Source of the DNA: an uncultured Bacteroidales bacterium
GTDB lineage: Bacteria > Bacteroidota > Bacteroidia > Bacteroidales > Porphyromonadaceae
Reading direction: 5' to 3'
Assembly: GCA_947290775.1 (NCBI GenBank)
Contig: CAMYPM010000004.1
Location: forward strand, 1 to 64,000
Length of the DNA: 64,000 nucleotides
How positions within the stretch are numbered: the first letter of the stretch is position 1; each line of letters begins with the position of its first letter. The position numbers and the translations under genes are program-made. The notes beneath the pieces were generated by a model that saw only the letters and a list, made by a program, of their open reading frames with translations, did not search any database and was not told where the DNA came from. Shown one piece after another: positions 54,068 through 63,966 of this stretch.

Positions 54068-56191
54068 CTACTTTACCAAATCTACGCGTCCGTTAACCTC
54101 TTCAAGTACCTGCTTGGCAATCGATGAGGATACCTCTGCATAATGCGAGAAACTCATGGTGCTTGTTGCACGACCACTCGTAATAGTACGCAAGGCCGTC
54201 ACATAACCAAACATCTCGCTAAGAGGAGCTTCAGCCTTCACGATACGTGCTCCGGTACGGCTTGTCTCCATTCCTTGAATCTGGCCTCTACGCTTATTCA
54301 AGTCGCCAATCACATCACCCATACTTTCTTCAGGTGTCACAACTTCGATTTTCATGATCGGCTCCAACAGCACGGGACCAGCTTGTGCAGATGCATTTTT
54401 AAATGCCTGCATAGCAGCCACCTCAAAGGATAACTGGTCAGAGTCCACAGGATGGTAGCTACCATCAAGGAGAGTCACCTTGAGCTTATCAAGGGGATAA
54501 CCTGCCAATACCCCATTTTTCATGGCTTTTTCAAAACCCTTTTGTACAGAGGGAATATATTCCTTAGGCACATTACCTCCCTTTACCTGATCGATAAACT
54601 GCAAAGTGCCATCAAAATCTTCGTCAGCCGGTTCGATACGAACAATGATATCAGCGAATTTACCACGACCACCCGTCTGCTTCTTGTATACTTCACGAAG
54701 CTCAACCGGCTTGGTAATGGCCTCCTTGTAAGAAACCTGAGGACGACCTTGATTACACTCTACCTTAAACTCACGTTTCAGACGGTCGATAATAATTTCA
54801 AGGTGAAGCTCACCCATACCACTAATTACCGTCTGTCCCGTTTCCTCATTACTAGATACGCGGAAAGTAGGATCTTCTTCAGCAAGCTTAGATAAGCCCA
54901 CCCCCAAACGATCCAAGTCTTTTTGAGTCTTAGGCTCTACAGCGATACCAATCACCGGATCCGGGAAGTCAATAGACTCAAGCGTAATAGGAGCATTTTC
55001 ATCACAAATTGTATCTCCGGTACGTATGTCCTTAAAACCTACACCTGCACCTATATCGCCACAGCCAATCACCTCCATAGGGTTCTGGTGGTTAGAGTGC
55101 ATTTGGAAGAGTCGGCTAATACGTTCCTTCTTTCCGGTACGGGTATTCAAAATATAGCTACCGGCTTCAAGCTTTCCTGAATAAACACGGAAAAAGCAGA
55201 GTCGTCCCACATAGGGGTCCGTAGCGATTTTAAAGGCAAGTGCACAGAGGGGTTCATCGGGTGAAACCTTACGTACTTGCTTATTTGACTCATCACCGGG
55301 AAGTGAACCTACAATTTCATCCGTATCTACCGGACTTGGTAAATATGCACATACAGCATCCAGCAAGGTCTGGACTCCCTTATTCTTGAAAGAAGAACCA
55401 CAAGTCATCGGGAAAATATGCATAGAAAGCGTTCCCTTACGGATAGCTCTACGTATTTCTTCTTCTGTGAGTGAAGAGGGATCATCGAAGTACTTTTCCA
55501 TTACTTCATCATCGCACTCTGCCACAGCTTCCAACATTTTATCACGCCATTCTTCAGCTTCAGCACGCAGTTCACTCGGGATTTCTTCTACCTCGTAGTG
55601 AGCTCCCATGTCCTCTGTGTGCCACAAAATAGCTTTCATGGTAACCAGGTCAACCACCCCTTTGAAATTTTCTTCAGCACCGATAGGTATCTGAATAGGG
55701 CATGGATTAGCACCCAGCACCTCTTTCATCTGGCGATAGACTTCAAAGAAGTTAGCCCCGCTACGGTCCATTTTATTGACGTAAGCAAGGCGGGGTACAT
55801 GATATTTGTCAGCCTGACGCCACACAGTCTCGCTCTGCGGCTCTACTCCACCGACAGCACAAAAGGCTGCAACTGCACCGTCAAGAATACGCAACGAACG
55901 TTCTACTTCTACAGTAAAGTCAACGTGCCCCGGGGTGTCAATCAGGTTTATTTTGTACTTCTTATCGTTATACTTCCAAAATGCAGTAGTAGCTGCACTA
56001 GTAATTGTGATACCACGTTCTTGCTCCTGAGCCATCCAGTCCATAGTAGCGGCTCCGTCATGGACCTCACCTATTTTATGGGTCAATCCCGTGTAAAAGA
56101 GGATACGTTCACTCGTGGTCGTCTTACCGGCATCGATGTGCGCCATGATGCCGATATTTCTCGTCAAACTAAGATTTAAGTTTTCAGACAT
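54068..56191 (-). CDS. fusA: Elongation factor G
   Basis: 707 residues, a translocation GTPase. G1: [18 protein letters not shown]2: [17 protein letters not shown]3: [18 protein letters not shown]4: [10 protein letters not shown]; domain IV carries [15 protein letters not shown]. Length is that of canonical EF-G. A second EF-G paralog elsewhere cannot be excluded. It lies between rpsG (19 nt) and rpsJ (24 nt). Confidence 0.98.
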   Translation of the reverse strand: MSENLNLSLTRNIGIMAHIDAGKTTTSERILFYTGLTHKIGEVHDGAATMDWMAQEQERGITITSAATTAFWKYNDKKYKINLIDTPGHVDFTVEVERSLRILDGAVAAFCAVGGVEPQSETVWRQADKYHVPRLAYVNKMDRSGANFFEVYRQMKEVLGANPCPIQIPIGAEENFKGVVDLVTMKAILWHTEDMGAHYEVEEIPSELRAEAEEWRDKMLEAVAECDDEVMEKYFDDPSSLTEEEIRRAIRKGTLSMHIFPMTCGSSFKNKGVQTLLDAVCAYLPSPVDTDEIVGSLPGDESNKQVRKVSPDEPLCALAFKIATDPYVGRLCFFRVYSGKLEAGSYILNTRTGKKERISRLFQMHSNHQNPMEVIGCGDIGAGVGFKDIRTGDTICDENAPITLESIDFPDPVIGIAVEPKTQKDLDRLGVGLSKLAEEDPTFRVSSNEETGQTVISGMGELHLEIIIDRLKREFKVECNQGRPQVSYKEAITKPVELREVYKKQTGGRGKFADIIVRIEPADEDFDGTLQFIDQVKGGNVPKEYIPSVQKGFEKAMKNGVLAGYPLDKLKVTLLDGSYHPVDSDQLSFEVAAMQAFKNASAQAGPVLLEPIMKIEVVTPEESMGDVIGDLNKRRGQIQGMETSRTGARIVKAEAPLSEMFGYVTALRTITSGRATSTMSFSHYAEVSSSIAKQVLEEVNGRVDLVK

Positions 56192-56210
56192 TATAGTTTA
56201 GGTTCTTTGG

Positions 56211-56687
56211 TTAAAAACGGAAGTGTGCAAAGGCTCGGTTAGCTTCAGCCATGCGATGCATGTCTTCCTTTCTTTTAAAAGCACCGCCTTGGTTATTATA
56301 AGCATCAACTATTTCGGCAGCTAATTTATCTGCCATTGTCTTTCCGCCACGCTTGCGGGCAAACAAGATAAGGTTCTTCATAGAAACCGACTCTTTACGT
56401 TCCGGACGTATCTCAGTCGGCACCTGGAATGTAGCACCACCGATTCGACGTGACTTAACTTCCACTTGTGGGGTAATATTATCTAATGCGGCTTTCCAGA
56501 TTTCCAATGGAGTCTTTTCAGCCTCGCCCATCTTTGTCTTTACAATCTCCAAAGCATTATAGAAGATGGAGAAAGCGATGTTTTTCTTACCATCATACAT
56601 CAAGTGATTGACAAACTTTGTCACCTGACGATCTCCATATATCGGGTCAGGAAGAATCTGACGCTTCTTAGGTGTGGATTTTCTCAT
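56211..56687 (-). CDS. rpsG: Small ribosomal subunit protein uS7
   Basis: 158 residues: [60 protein letters not shown] and a C-terminal NRAFAHFRF. uS7 starts 30S head assembly. An unusual 390-nt gap separates it from rpsL. Confidence 0.97.
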   Translation of the reverse strand: MRKSTPKKRQILPDPIYGDRQVTKFVNHLMYDGKKNIAFSIFYNALEIVKTKMGEAEKTPLEIWKAALDNITPQVEVKSRRIGGATFQVPTEIRPERKESVSMKNLILFARKRGGKTMADKLAAEIVDAYNNQGGAFKRKEDMHRMAEANRAFAHFRF

Positions 56688-57077
56688 TACTGCTTTTTAT
56701 TTGCGTTCGAATTCTAATTGGCTGCTGTAGCTTTTCCTTTCGGAAATCGGTTCTCTCTGCAATAGAAAGAGACCTAAACATCTATCGGCGAGAGGATCTC
56801 TCAAATCTCTAAGGGATTTCCACCCTGTTTTATACCGACCTTGTTGCTACTCGCTTCAACGCTCCCTCTGGAACATTTACTCAACTCTTTTATTTTGGTG
56901 AGTCTATCCAATTCGAAACCGAAACCGGTTTATTTTTCTTATCTCACTCATTTGGGTTTTATTGCTTCTACCGTTTCCAGCGATATCTGATACGCAACCC
57001 AAACTCCTGTTACTGATACTTTTTCTATATTCGTTTGCGATTAGAAGGAATAATTTAGTACAAAAGGAAACTTTGTA
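56688..57077 (-). other. 390-nt noncoding gap between rpsL and rpsG
   Basis: I find no convincing ORF on the minus strand and no TAnnTTTG box. Weak hairpins occur (TCTCT-N-AAGAGA type near 56752-56771; AACCGAAACCGGTT near 56919). It probably forms a long mRNA spacer; a leader for uS7 control is possible but not shown. Confidence 0.4.
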
Positions 57078-57464
57078 TTACTTCTTAGCAGCTTCCTTAG
57101 GACGCTTAGCTCCGTATTTACTGCGACGCTGCAAACGGCCACTTACACCGGCTGTATCCAACGTGCCACGAACTATATGATAACGTACTCCCGGCAAATC
57201 CTTCACACGTCCTCCACGTACTAAGACAATACTATGTTCTTGTAAATTATGACCTTCTCCCGGTATATAAGCATTCACTTCTTTACCATTGGTCAAACGT
57301 ACACGAGCGACCTTACGGAGAGCCGAATTAGGCTTCTTCGGGGTTGTGGTATATACACGCACGCACACACCGCGACGCTGCGGACAGCTATTCAGTGCCG
57401 GACTCTTACCTTTTTCAGTAAAGGATTCTCTTCCCTTTCTTACTAACTGCTGTATTGTAGGCAT
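57078..57464 (-). CDS. rpsL: Small ribosomal subunit protein uS12
   Basis: 128 residues: [40 protein letters not shown], with the streptomycin-relevant lysines in [12 protein letters not shown] and [13 protein letters not shown] normal in form, so no resistance change is evident at the [10 protein letters not shown] motif. It heads the str operon and has its own -7 box. Confidence 0.98.
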   Translation of the reverse strand: MPTIQQLVRKGRESFTEKGKSPALNSCPQRRGVCVRVYTTTPKKPNSALRKVARVRLTNGKEVNAYIPGEGHNLQEHSIVLVRGGRVKDLPGVRYHIVRGTLDTAGVSGRLQRRSKYGAKRPKEAAKK

Positions 57465-57579
57465 TATATTTCTTACCTTACTTCTTTAAAAATTTTCTTC
57501 TGTCTTTATTCAACCTTCTAACACTCTGCTGCACACTCTCAATCACAACAAAAGCATCATTGAATTCAATGCAGCACGG

Positions 57580-57587
57580 CAAAGGTA
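57580..57587 (-). promoter_or_regulatory. Bacteroidetes -7 box for the rpsL cluster
   Basis: TACCTTTG on the minus strand, 116 bp upstream of rpsL; probably the main promoter for the 18.6-kb ribosomal cluster. There is no -33 TTG at the standard distance. The remaining 57465-57673 gap shows nothing else. Confidence 0.55.
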
Positions 57588-57673
57588 CAAATAAATTCCG
57601 AAATAGACTCTACTATGAATAAATAAAGTTCAAACTACGTCAGTCTACCTATAGAAATATAAATCGTACTGAC

Positions 57674-57700
57674 AAAAAAAAGAACCCGACTTGGGCTCTT
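57674..57700 (-). terminator. Terminator after the tRNA-Gln pair
   Basis: On the minus strand AGAGCCC pairs with GGGTTCT around AAGTC and is followed by eight T residues. Confidence 0.85.
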
Positions 57701-57743
57701 AGAAGAAAGAACATAAAAGGCACGGAATTATCGTAAATACCAG

Positions 57744-57814
57744 TTGTCCCGCAAGGACTCGAACCTTGTCAAACAGAACCAAAACCTGTTGTGCTACCAT
57801 TACACCACGGGACA
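57744..57814 (-). tRNA. tRNA-Gln(TTG)
   Basis: 71 nt. The acceptor TGTCCCG pairs with CGGGACA; the anticodon stem ACAGG/TCTGT encloses TTTTGGT, giving anticodon TTG. CCA is not encoded. It starts with T, as Gln tRNAs do. Confidence 0.93.
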
Positions 57815-57883
57815 ATCGTACTTTACTTTCCCTAAACACAGCGCAGCAAAGATTAATATTGCAATTGTGCTTAGCGGCAAGTG

Positions 57884-57954
57884 TTGTCTCGCAAGGATTC
57901 GAACCTTGACAAACAGGACCAGAATCTGTTGTGCTACCATTACACCACGAGACA
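57884..57954 (-). tRNA. tRNA-Gln(CTG)
   Basis: 71 nt. The acceptor TGTCTCG pairs with CGAGACA; the anticodon loop TTCTGGT gives CTG. It is clearly a paralog of the neighbouring Gln(TTG) gene, 69 bp away. CCA is not encoded. Confidence 0.92.
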
Positions 57955-57969
57955 AAATAGTTCAAGGGG

Positions 57970-58381
57970 TGGAGCCGGAGGGAATTGAACCCTCGTCCAA
58001 ACATGGAATGAACAAGCTTTCTACATGCTTATCTTCACTTTGCTTTGTCGGCCGTGCCCATAGTTAAAGCCTCTATGTGGGCAACAGCTTATCTCCGGTA
58101 ATACTATCCGGCGCTACGGGAGCCTCTTGCGCGGAAGATTCCGATATTGGTGCGTCACCGAGTTCGAATCACTTCGGAATAAGAGTTTCGGGTGACGTCT
58201 CGTCCACTTCTATCGTAAGCGGATAAAGCCGTAACTTACTGTACTTCGGTTAGGCAGCGAGAGCGTAATTATTTTCGCCAACTAAAATCTTTACGATACA
58301 CTGAGATTAACGTGCTAGCAATATCCACGCACGGCATGCTTACCTGTCCCTTCGTCACGCTGTCAAAGCCAAGTCGACCCC
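57970..58381 (-). ncRNA. ssrA: tmRNA (SsrA)
   Basis: About 412 nt. The 5' end GGGGTCGAC pairs with the 3' end CCGGCTCC, forming the tRNA-like acceptor; GGCTTTGACAGCG follows the 5' end, and the T arm GGACGAGGGTTCAATTCCC is near the 3' end. The tag frame at 58250-58279 (minus) encodes GENNYALAA and a TAA stop. tmRNA rescues stalled ribosomes and tags products for degradation. CCA is not encoded (ACCCC). Exact ends are inferred from pairing. Confidence 0.93.
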
Positions 58382-58486
58382 CCAGCGCAGGATATTAGCA
58401 ACAATTAGCGGATTAAACACACCTCCTTGTTACCTCTATCAGGCGACTCACCGGGCTTGATCGCTCATCTCCCCCATAGAGTGGTG

Positions 58487-58520
58487 CAAAGGTAGATAAT
58501 TATTTTCATATATCCACAAA
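58487..58520 (-). promoter_or_regulatory. ssrA promoter
   Basis: Minus-strand TTTG (58517-58520), 22 bp, then TACCTTTG (58487-58494). Transcription would start near 58480, leaving a ~100-nt 5' segment to be processed off the tmRNA. The stretch from 58521 to 58842 has no feature I can support. Confidence 0.6.
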
Positions 58521-58842
58521 CATCTTATCATCTATATGGCTATTTCACCCCTTATTCTAATTGTACAGCACTACCCTATCGCTCTCCTATTTTCATGTAA
58601 GCAACAAGGGCTATTCCACGGAAAGTTCAACAAAGGCACAGCAGCTCACATAAGAAAGTGCATCATCCGGAGTAATCTACTATGCGCGACAAAGTCTGAA
58701 GCTGTATTTTTATTAGGTTTTTCCTATAACCGAGTTTGCATCCCCTTATTTACAATCCACAGCATATAAACACCCAAAACAAAATCAATATTCAATGAAG
58801 TATTAGGGCACGATTTTTAAGCTAATGTAGGGGACGGCAATA

Positions 58843-58921
58843 GGTACAGATCTATGAAATAAAAGGTATAGATCTATGAAGCGATAGGTATTGATCTTTT
58901 GACTGAAATGTTCAGATCAAA
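58843..58921. repeat. 22-bp-period dyad array E (3 units plus partial)
   Basis: Units start at 58843, 58865, 58887 and 58910 (22, 22, 23). The cores are GGTACAGATCTATGAA, GGTATAGATCTATGAA and GGTATTGATCTTTTGA; a partial GTTCAGATCAAA abuts the stop codon of the trmN6-like gene at 58922. The central AGATCT is palindromic. Confidence 0.75.
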
Positions 58922-59677
58922 TTATCGAGCAGAATCTAAGAGATATTCTGCGGTGAGCTTACGATACTCGTTTGAGTAAGTACCATCAGGCTCCCGGACC
59001 ACGATTTGCTCCTTCTCCGGGATACCTCCCTTGCTACAGATACCCCATTCAGTTAATAGGAGCTTAGGATGCGAGCCTCGTACGGTTACCACCTCTGCCA
59101 TACGAAGCAGCGATAAGCGGTGATAAGCTGCCGACATACAGAGCGAGCGGTAGCTATCATATGGAGTAACTAAGGCTATTTTCCCTTCGGGCTTAAGCAG
59201 ATGAGCAGAAGCCTCCATAAGCGTTTCAAGAGACAATGTGTCATTATAACGTGCTAACGCCTTGGCAGGAGAAGATGTTTTTAGCCCGCACTTAAAATAG
59301 GGTGGATTAGAAATGATTAGATCTATCGAGGAAGCTTGATGTGTCACCCGCCACCACTCATTAAAATCTGCTCTGACCACTTTTATTTGACAGTGGGGTC
59401 GGCAAGAAGCTATAAAAGAAGAGGCATTATTGGCTGCAGTAGCTGCGGCCGAAGGATCCATTTCCACTGCATAGTAGAGGGCTTCAGGACTATGCTGCGC
59501 CAACATTAGAGTCAACACACCACACCCACATCCCACATCTATGACCGTTTTAGCGTTCTCATTGCAAGGTAAAGAAGCCCATGCGCCTAACAAGACGCTA
59601 TCCGTGGTGATACGTTGTGCGCAATTCTCCTGTGATAAGGAGAATTGCTTGAACGAGAAATGGTTATTTATAGGCAC
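58922..59677 (-). CDS. trmN6: tRNA1(Val) adenine-37 N6-methyltransferase-like (TrmN6)
   Basis: 251 residues. FSFKQFSLSQENCAQRITTD is the family opening; the SAM site is VIDVGCGCGVLTLMLAQ and the adenine-methylating motif IV is LIISNPPYF. The E. coli relative (YfiC) makes m6A37 in tRNA1(Val). Related methyltransferases with other RNA targets cannot be excluded. Its start overlaps the carB stop by 14 nt, and array E touches its stop codon. Confidence 0.88.
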   Translation of the reverse strand: MPINNHFSFKQFSLSQENCAQRITTDSVLLGAWASLPCNENAKTVIDVGCGCGVLTLMLAQHSPEALYYAVEMDPSAAATAANNASSFIASCRPHCQIKVVRADFNEWWRVTHQASSIDLIISNPPYFKCGLKTSSPAKALARYNDTLSLETLMEASAHLLKPEGKIALVTPYDSYRSLCMSAAYHRLSLLRMAEVVTVRGSHPKLLLTEWGICSKGGIPEKEQIVVREPDGTYSNEYRKLTAEYLLDSAR

Positions 59678-62600
59678 TACGCGGCTTTATTTCAATGTCG
59701 TCCAACGTTAAGTGTGTAAAGGCATTGATGAAAGCAGCTGCCAATCGGGCATTCGTAATCAGAGGTATATTGAGATCTATCGCCGTTCTCCTCAACCTAT
59801 ACCCATTAGTAAGCTCCCCTTGAGAGAGGTTCTTATTGATATTGACCACCATATCAATTTTACGCTCATGCAACATATTGAGCGCTTGAGGCTTACCCTC
59901 CTCGTCAGGCCAATACACATGTACCGATGGCACACCATTATCCTGTAAGAACTTATGAGTGCCCTCTGTAGCATAAATAGTAAATCCACGCTCTGCAAGC
60001 TTACGACAAGGCTCAAGCAAGTCAGCTTTTTGCTTGTATCCCCCACTCGAAATGAGTACACTGCGCTTTGGGATAGTATAGCCAACGGATAGCATAGCCT
60101 TTAGAATCGCTTCATCCGTATCATCTCCGAGACAACCAACTTCGCCTGTACTGGTCATATCCACACCGAGTACGGGGTCAGCCTGCTGAAGACGGTTAAA
60201 AGAGAACTGAGAAGCTTTAATTCCTATATAATCGAGGTCAAATGCGCTCTTCTGGGGTTTCTCATACGGAAGACCCAACATAATACGGGTTGCTAAGTCA
60301 ATAAAATTAATATTGAGCACCTTGCTGACAAAGGGGAAGCTACGAGAGGCTCTTAGATTGCACTCTATTACCTTAATATCATTCTCCCTTGCAAGGAACT
60401 GAATATTAAAGGGGCCACTGATACATAGCGCTTGAGCAATCTTTCGGCTAATCCGCTTAATTCTACGCACTGTTTCGACATAAAGCTTTTGTGCAGGGAA
60501 CTGAATAGTCGCGTCTCCGGAATGCACACCTGCAAATTCTATATGCTCACTAATGGCATAAGCCACTATTTCGCCTTTGTCAGCGACAGCATCCATCTCT
60601 ATCTCCTTAGCATGCTCAATAAACTGGCTCACCACCACGGGATGTTTCTGCGACACATTGGCTGCAAGTTTCAAGAAGCGTACAAGCTCCCCTTGATTAG
60701 AGCATACATTCATAGCCGCACCCGACAGCACATAACTAGGACGCACCAACACCGGATAGCCCACCTCTTCTACAAATTGCTCTATATCTTCTAAAGAGGT
60801 CAATTCGCGCCATGCAGGTTGATCAACACCTATTCCGTCCATTGTGGCAGAAAATTTGTGTCTATCTTCCGCATTATCAATACTCTTGGCCGAGGTACCC
60901 AGTAAGGGGACACCCACCTCATCCAAACGGACAGCAAGATTATTTGGGATCTGTCCACCGGTTGACACAATCACACCAAACGGCTTTTCCATTTCAATGA
61001 TATCCAGCACTCGCTCAAAAGTAAGTTCATCGAAATAGAGTCGATCACTCATATCGTAATCGGTACTAACCGTCTCCGGATTATAATTAATCATCACTGA
61101 AGGATAACCGGCCTGACGGATCGTTCGTAAAGCGTTAACTCCGCACCAGTCAAACTCTACACTGCTTCCTATACGATAAGCACCGCTTCCCAGTACAATC
61201 ACAGATTTATTCTGCTCGGGAAAAACGATATCATCCTCTGAACCATGATAAGTAAGGTATAGGTAATTCGTTTTTGCTGGGAATTCAGCAGCCAGCGTAT
61301 CGATCTGTTTTACATAAGGGCGTATGCCTCGGGAAAGACGATACTTACGCGTCTCCATCATGGCTTCATCCATCTCTACATTCATGCCTTTGATGGCACG
61401 TGTCACTTGGAAGTCACTAAACCCCTGTCGTTTAGCCAATAAAAGCAGGTCATCCGGCACCTGTTCAATTGAATCGTAGGCGGCAAGCTGTTCGCTCGTA
61501 TCGATTATTCCTTTTAGACGATAGAGGAACCATTTGTCGATTTTGGTAAGTTCGTGGATGGCATCCACCGTATAACCTTGGCGAAGAGCTTTACTTATTA
61601 CGAATATTCTACGATCCGTAGGCTCACGGAGTGCAGAGTCAATGTCAGGTATCACCAGTTCTTTATTTTCACAGAAACCATGCATACCTTGGCCAATCAT
61701 ACGGAGTCCTTTCTGGATAGCCTCCTCAAATGTACGACCAATCGCCATCACTTCGCCTACACTCTTCATGCTACTGCCCAGCAAACGTGAAACGCCATGG
61801 AACTTTCCTAAGTCCCAGCGTGGTATTTTGCACACACAGTAATCAAGAGCCGGTTCAAAGAACGCACAGGTAGTACCGGTCACGTTATTAGCTACTTCGT
61901 GCAATGCGTAACCCAACCCCAATTTGGCTGCTACAAAAGCTAAGGGATAACCCGTTGCTTTTGAAGCTAATGCAGAAGAGCGCGACAATCTGGCATTTAC
62001 CTCTATCACACGATAATCGCGACTCTCAGGATCGAGAGCATATTGAACATTGCATTCCCCTACTATTCCAAGATGACGAATTATACGGATAGAAAGTTCA
62101 CGCAGCATGTGATAGTCGTCATTGGAAAGCGTTTGAGAGGGAGCTACCACAATACTTTCGCCCGTATGGATGCCTAAAGGGTCAAAGTTCTCCATATTGC
62201 AGACCGTGATACAATTATCATATCGGTCGCGCACCACTTCGTATTCAATCTCCTTCCACCCCTTAAGACTCTTTTCTACCAGTACTTGTGGGGAGAACGA
62301 AAAGGCCTTTTCACACAGCTTAACTAACTCTTCTTTATTATCGCAGAATCCGCTTCCCAAGCCACCCAAAGCATATGCAGCGCGTATAATCACCGGATAC
62401 CCGAGAGTCTCAGCGGCATGAGCAGCCTCGTTGATGCTTTCACAAGCTCGGCTGCTGATTGTTTTTACAGATATTTCGTTCAGCTTTTCAACAAAAAGCT
62501 CTCTGTCTTCCGTGGCAATAATGGTATCTACCGGAGTACCCAATACTTTAACATTGTACTTTTCCAATACACCACTTTTGTATAGAGCCACCCCACAATT

Positions 62601-62885
62601 AAGAGCCGTTTGTCCACCAAAAGAAAGAAGGATGGCGTCGGGACGCTCCTTCTCAATAACACGCTCTACAAAATATGGCGTAACAGGCAAGAAGTAGACT
62701 TCATCGGCCACTTCGCTTCCTGTCTGCACCGTAGCAATATTTGGGTTGATTAGGATCGTGCGGATTCCCTCTTCACGCACAGCTTTTAGAGCCTGGCTTC
62801 CGGAGTAGTCAAACTCACCGGCTTCACCTATCTTGAGTGCGCCACTTCCCAAAAGCAATATTTTATTGATTCCCGCTTCTTTCAT
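59664..62885 (-). CDS. carB: Carbamoyl-phosphate synthase large subunit
   Basis: 1073 residues, the full two-ATP-grasp form. The first half has LLGSGALKIGEAGEFDYSGS and the second half VLGSGAYRIGSSVEFDWCGV, the duplicated biotin-carboxylase-like units; the C-terminal MGS-like allosteric domain begins around VLISSGGYKQK. It makes carbamoyl phosphate from bicarbonate, ammonia passed from CarA, and two ATP, for pyrimidines and arginine. It starts 4 nt after carA. Confidence 0.97.
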   Translation of the reverse strand: MKEAGINKILLLGSGALKIGEAGEFDYSGSQALKAVREEGIRTILINPNIATVQTGSEVADEVYFLPVTPYFVERVIEKERPDAILLSFGGQTALNCGVALYKSGVLEKYNVKVLGTPVDTIIATEDRELFVEKLNEISVKTISSRACESINEAAHAAETLGYPVIIRAAYALGGLGSGFCDNKEELVKLCEKAFSFSPQVLVEKSLKGWKEIEYEVVRDRYDNCITVCNMENFDPLGIHTGESIVVAPSQTLSNDDYHMLRELSIRIIRHLGIVGECNVQYALDPESRDYRVIEVNARLSRSSALASKATGYPLAFVAAKLGLGYALHEVANNVTGTTCAFFEPALDYCVCKIPRWDLGKFHGVSRLLGSSMKSVGEVMAIGRTFEEAIQKGLRMIGQGMHGFCENKELVIPDIDSALREPTDRRIFVISKALRQGYTVDAIHELTKIDKWFLYRLKGIIDTSEQLAAYDSIEQVPDDLLLLAKRQGFSDFQVTRAIKGMNVEMDEAMMETRKYRLSRGIRPYVKQIDTLAAEFPAKTNYLYLTYHGSEDDIVFPEQNKSVIVLGSGAYRIGSSVEFDWCGVNALRTIRQAGYPSVMINYNPETVSTDYDMSDRLYFDELTFERVLDIIEMEKPFGVIVSTGGQIPNNLAVRLDEVGVPLLGTSAKSIDNAEDRHKFSATMDGIGVDQPAWRELTSLEDIEQFVEEVGYPVLVRPSYVLSGAAMNVCSNQGELVRFLKLAANVSQKHPVVVSQFIEHAKEIEMDAVADKGEIVAYAISEHIEFAGVHSGDATIQFPAQKLYVETVRRIKRISRKIAQALCISGPFNIQFLARENDIKVIECNLRASRSFPFVSKVLNINFIDLATRIMLGLPYEKPQKSAFDLDYIGIKASQFSFNRLQQADPVLGVDMTSTGEVGCLGDDTDEAILKAMLSVGYTIPKRSVLISSGGYKQKADLLEPCRKLAERGFTIYATEGTHKFLQDNGVPSVHVYWPDEEGKPQALNMLHERKIDMVVNINKNLSQGELTNGYRLRRTAIDLNIPLITNARLAAAFINAFTHLTLDDIEIKPRSAYK

Positions 62886-62889
62886 AGGT

Positions 62890-63966
62890 CTAACGATTTA
62901 CTGCTGTGTGAATGAATTGATCAAAGAGGAAAAGCGTATCGGTAGGTCCGCCACAAGCTTCCGGGTGGAACTGTACACTGAAGAAAGGCTTTGTTTTGTG
63001 CTGCAAGCCCTCATTGGTATGGTCATTCAAGTTAATATAGCTGCACTGCCAATCACTCGGTATAGTACTATTATCCACCGCAAAGCTATGGTTCTGGCTG
63101 GTAATAAAGCAACGCTTCGTATCACACTCCATTACCGGCTGATTATGACTGCGATGCCCATATTTAAGTTTGTATATATTTGCTCCGGCAGCAAGAGCCA
63201 TCAATTGATTACCCATACAAATGCCCATGATCGGTTTACTGTCATTGTAACAGTCGCGTATCATGGATATCGTCTTACCGCACTTCGTAGGATCTCCCGG
63301 TCCATTTGATATAAAGAGCGCATCATATTCAATAGAGGAGAGATCATAATCCCAAGGAAGCCGAATTAAGGTTACCTCCGGTCTAATAAGCTGGCGGAGC
63401 ATATTATTTTTGACCCCGCAGTCAATCATGGCAATGCGCGTTGCGCCGCTCCCATAAATAATAGGCTCATTGATAGAAGCACATGCCACGAGGTTTCGGG
63501 TTTCAAATAGCTCATCCACAGGCTCTTCTGTCACTCCTTCTATAAGAATAGTACCTTTCATGGAGCCTTTTTCACGCAAATGCTTAGTCAATGCTCGTGT
63601 ATCGATTCCACTTAATGCCGGAATACCATTTTCTATCAACTTATCAGCAAGTGAAGAGGAGGCATCCCAATGACTGTAATGGGTGGAGTAATCTGCACAG
63701 ATCAAGCCTTGTACCCAAATACGATCACTTTCGTATTCTTCTGATATTTGATTGGCATCGCGCGTCTCCTTCGGCATTCCGTAATTTCCTATCATGGGAT
63801 AGGTCTCCAATAGGATTTGCCCCATAAAACTCGGATCGGAAAGCCCTTCCGGATAACCATTCATGGCGGTATTAAAGACTACCTCCCCAATGCTATTGCG
63901 CGCAGCTCCAAAGGAGACACCTTCAAAGCGTGAGTTATCTTCCAGTACTAAAACTCCTTTTGTCAT
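62890..63966 (-). CDS. carA: Carbamoyl-phosphate synthase small subunit
   Basis: 358 residues from the ATG at 63966 (MTKGVLVLEDNSRFEG); the frame is open five residues further. It is the class I glutaminase subunit: catalytic Cys in PIMGICMGNQLMALAAGA, His in SVQFHPEACGGPTDT, and SNGPGDPTKCGKTI. It hydrolyses glutamine and feeds ammonia to CarB. The CarA N-terminal domain (NTAMNGYPEGLSDPSFMGQI) is intact. Confidence 0.97.
   Translation of the reverse strand: MTKGVLVLEDNSRFEGVSFGAARNSIGEVVFNTAMNGYPEGLSDPSFMGQILLETYPMIGNYGMPKETRDANQISEEYESDRIWVQGLICADYSTHYSHWDASSSLADKLIENGIPALSGIDTRALTKHLREKGSMKGTILIEGVTEEPVDELFETRNLVACASINEPIIYGSGATRIAMIDCGVKNNMLRQLIRPEVTLIRLPWDYDLSSIEYDALFISNGPGDPTKCGKTISMIRDCYNDSKPIMGICMGNQLMALAAGANIYKLKYGHRSHNQPVMECDTKRCFITSQNHSFAVDNSTIPSDWQCSYINLNDHTNEGLQHKTKPFFSVQFHPEACGGPTDTLFLFDQFIHTAVNR

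Noticed and set aside
54143-54895. Plus-strand ORFs antisense to fusA
   Set aside because: They are mirror frames of a highly conserved gene with no independent support.
58536-58769. 77-residue plus-strand ORF
   Set aside because: No promoter, ribosome site or family resemblance; probably open by chance in AT-rich noncoding DNA.
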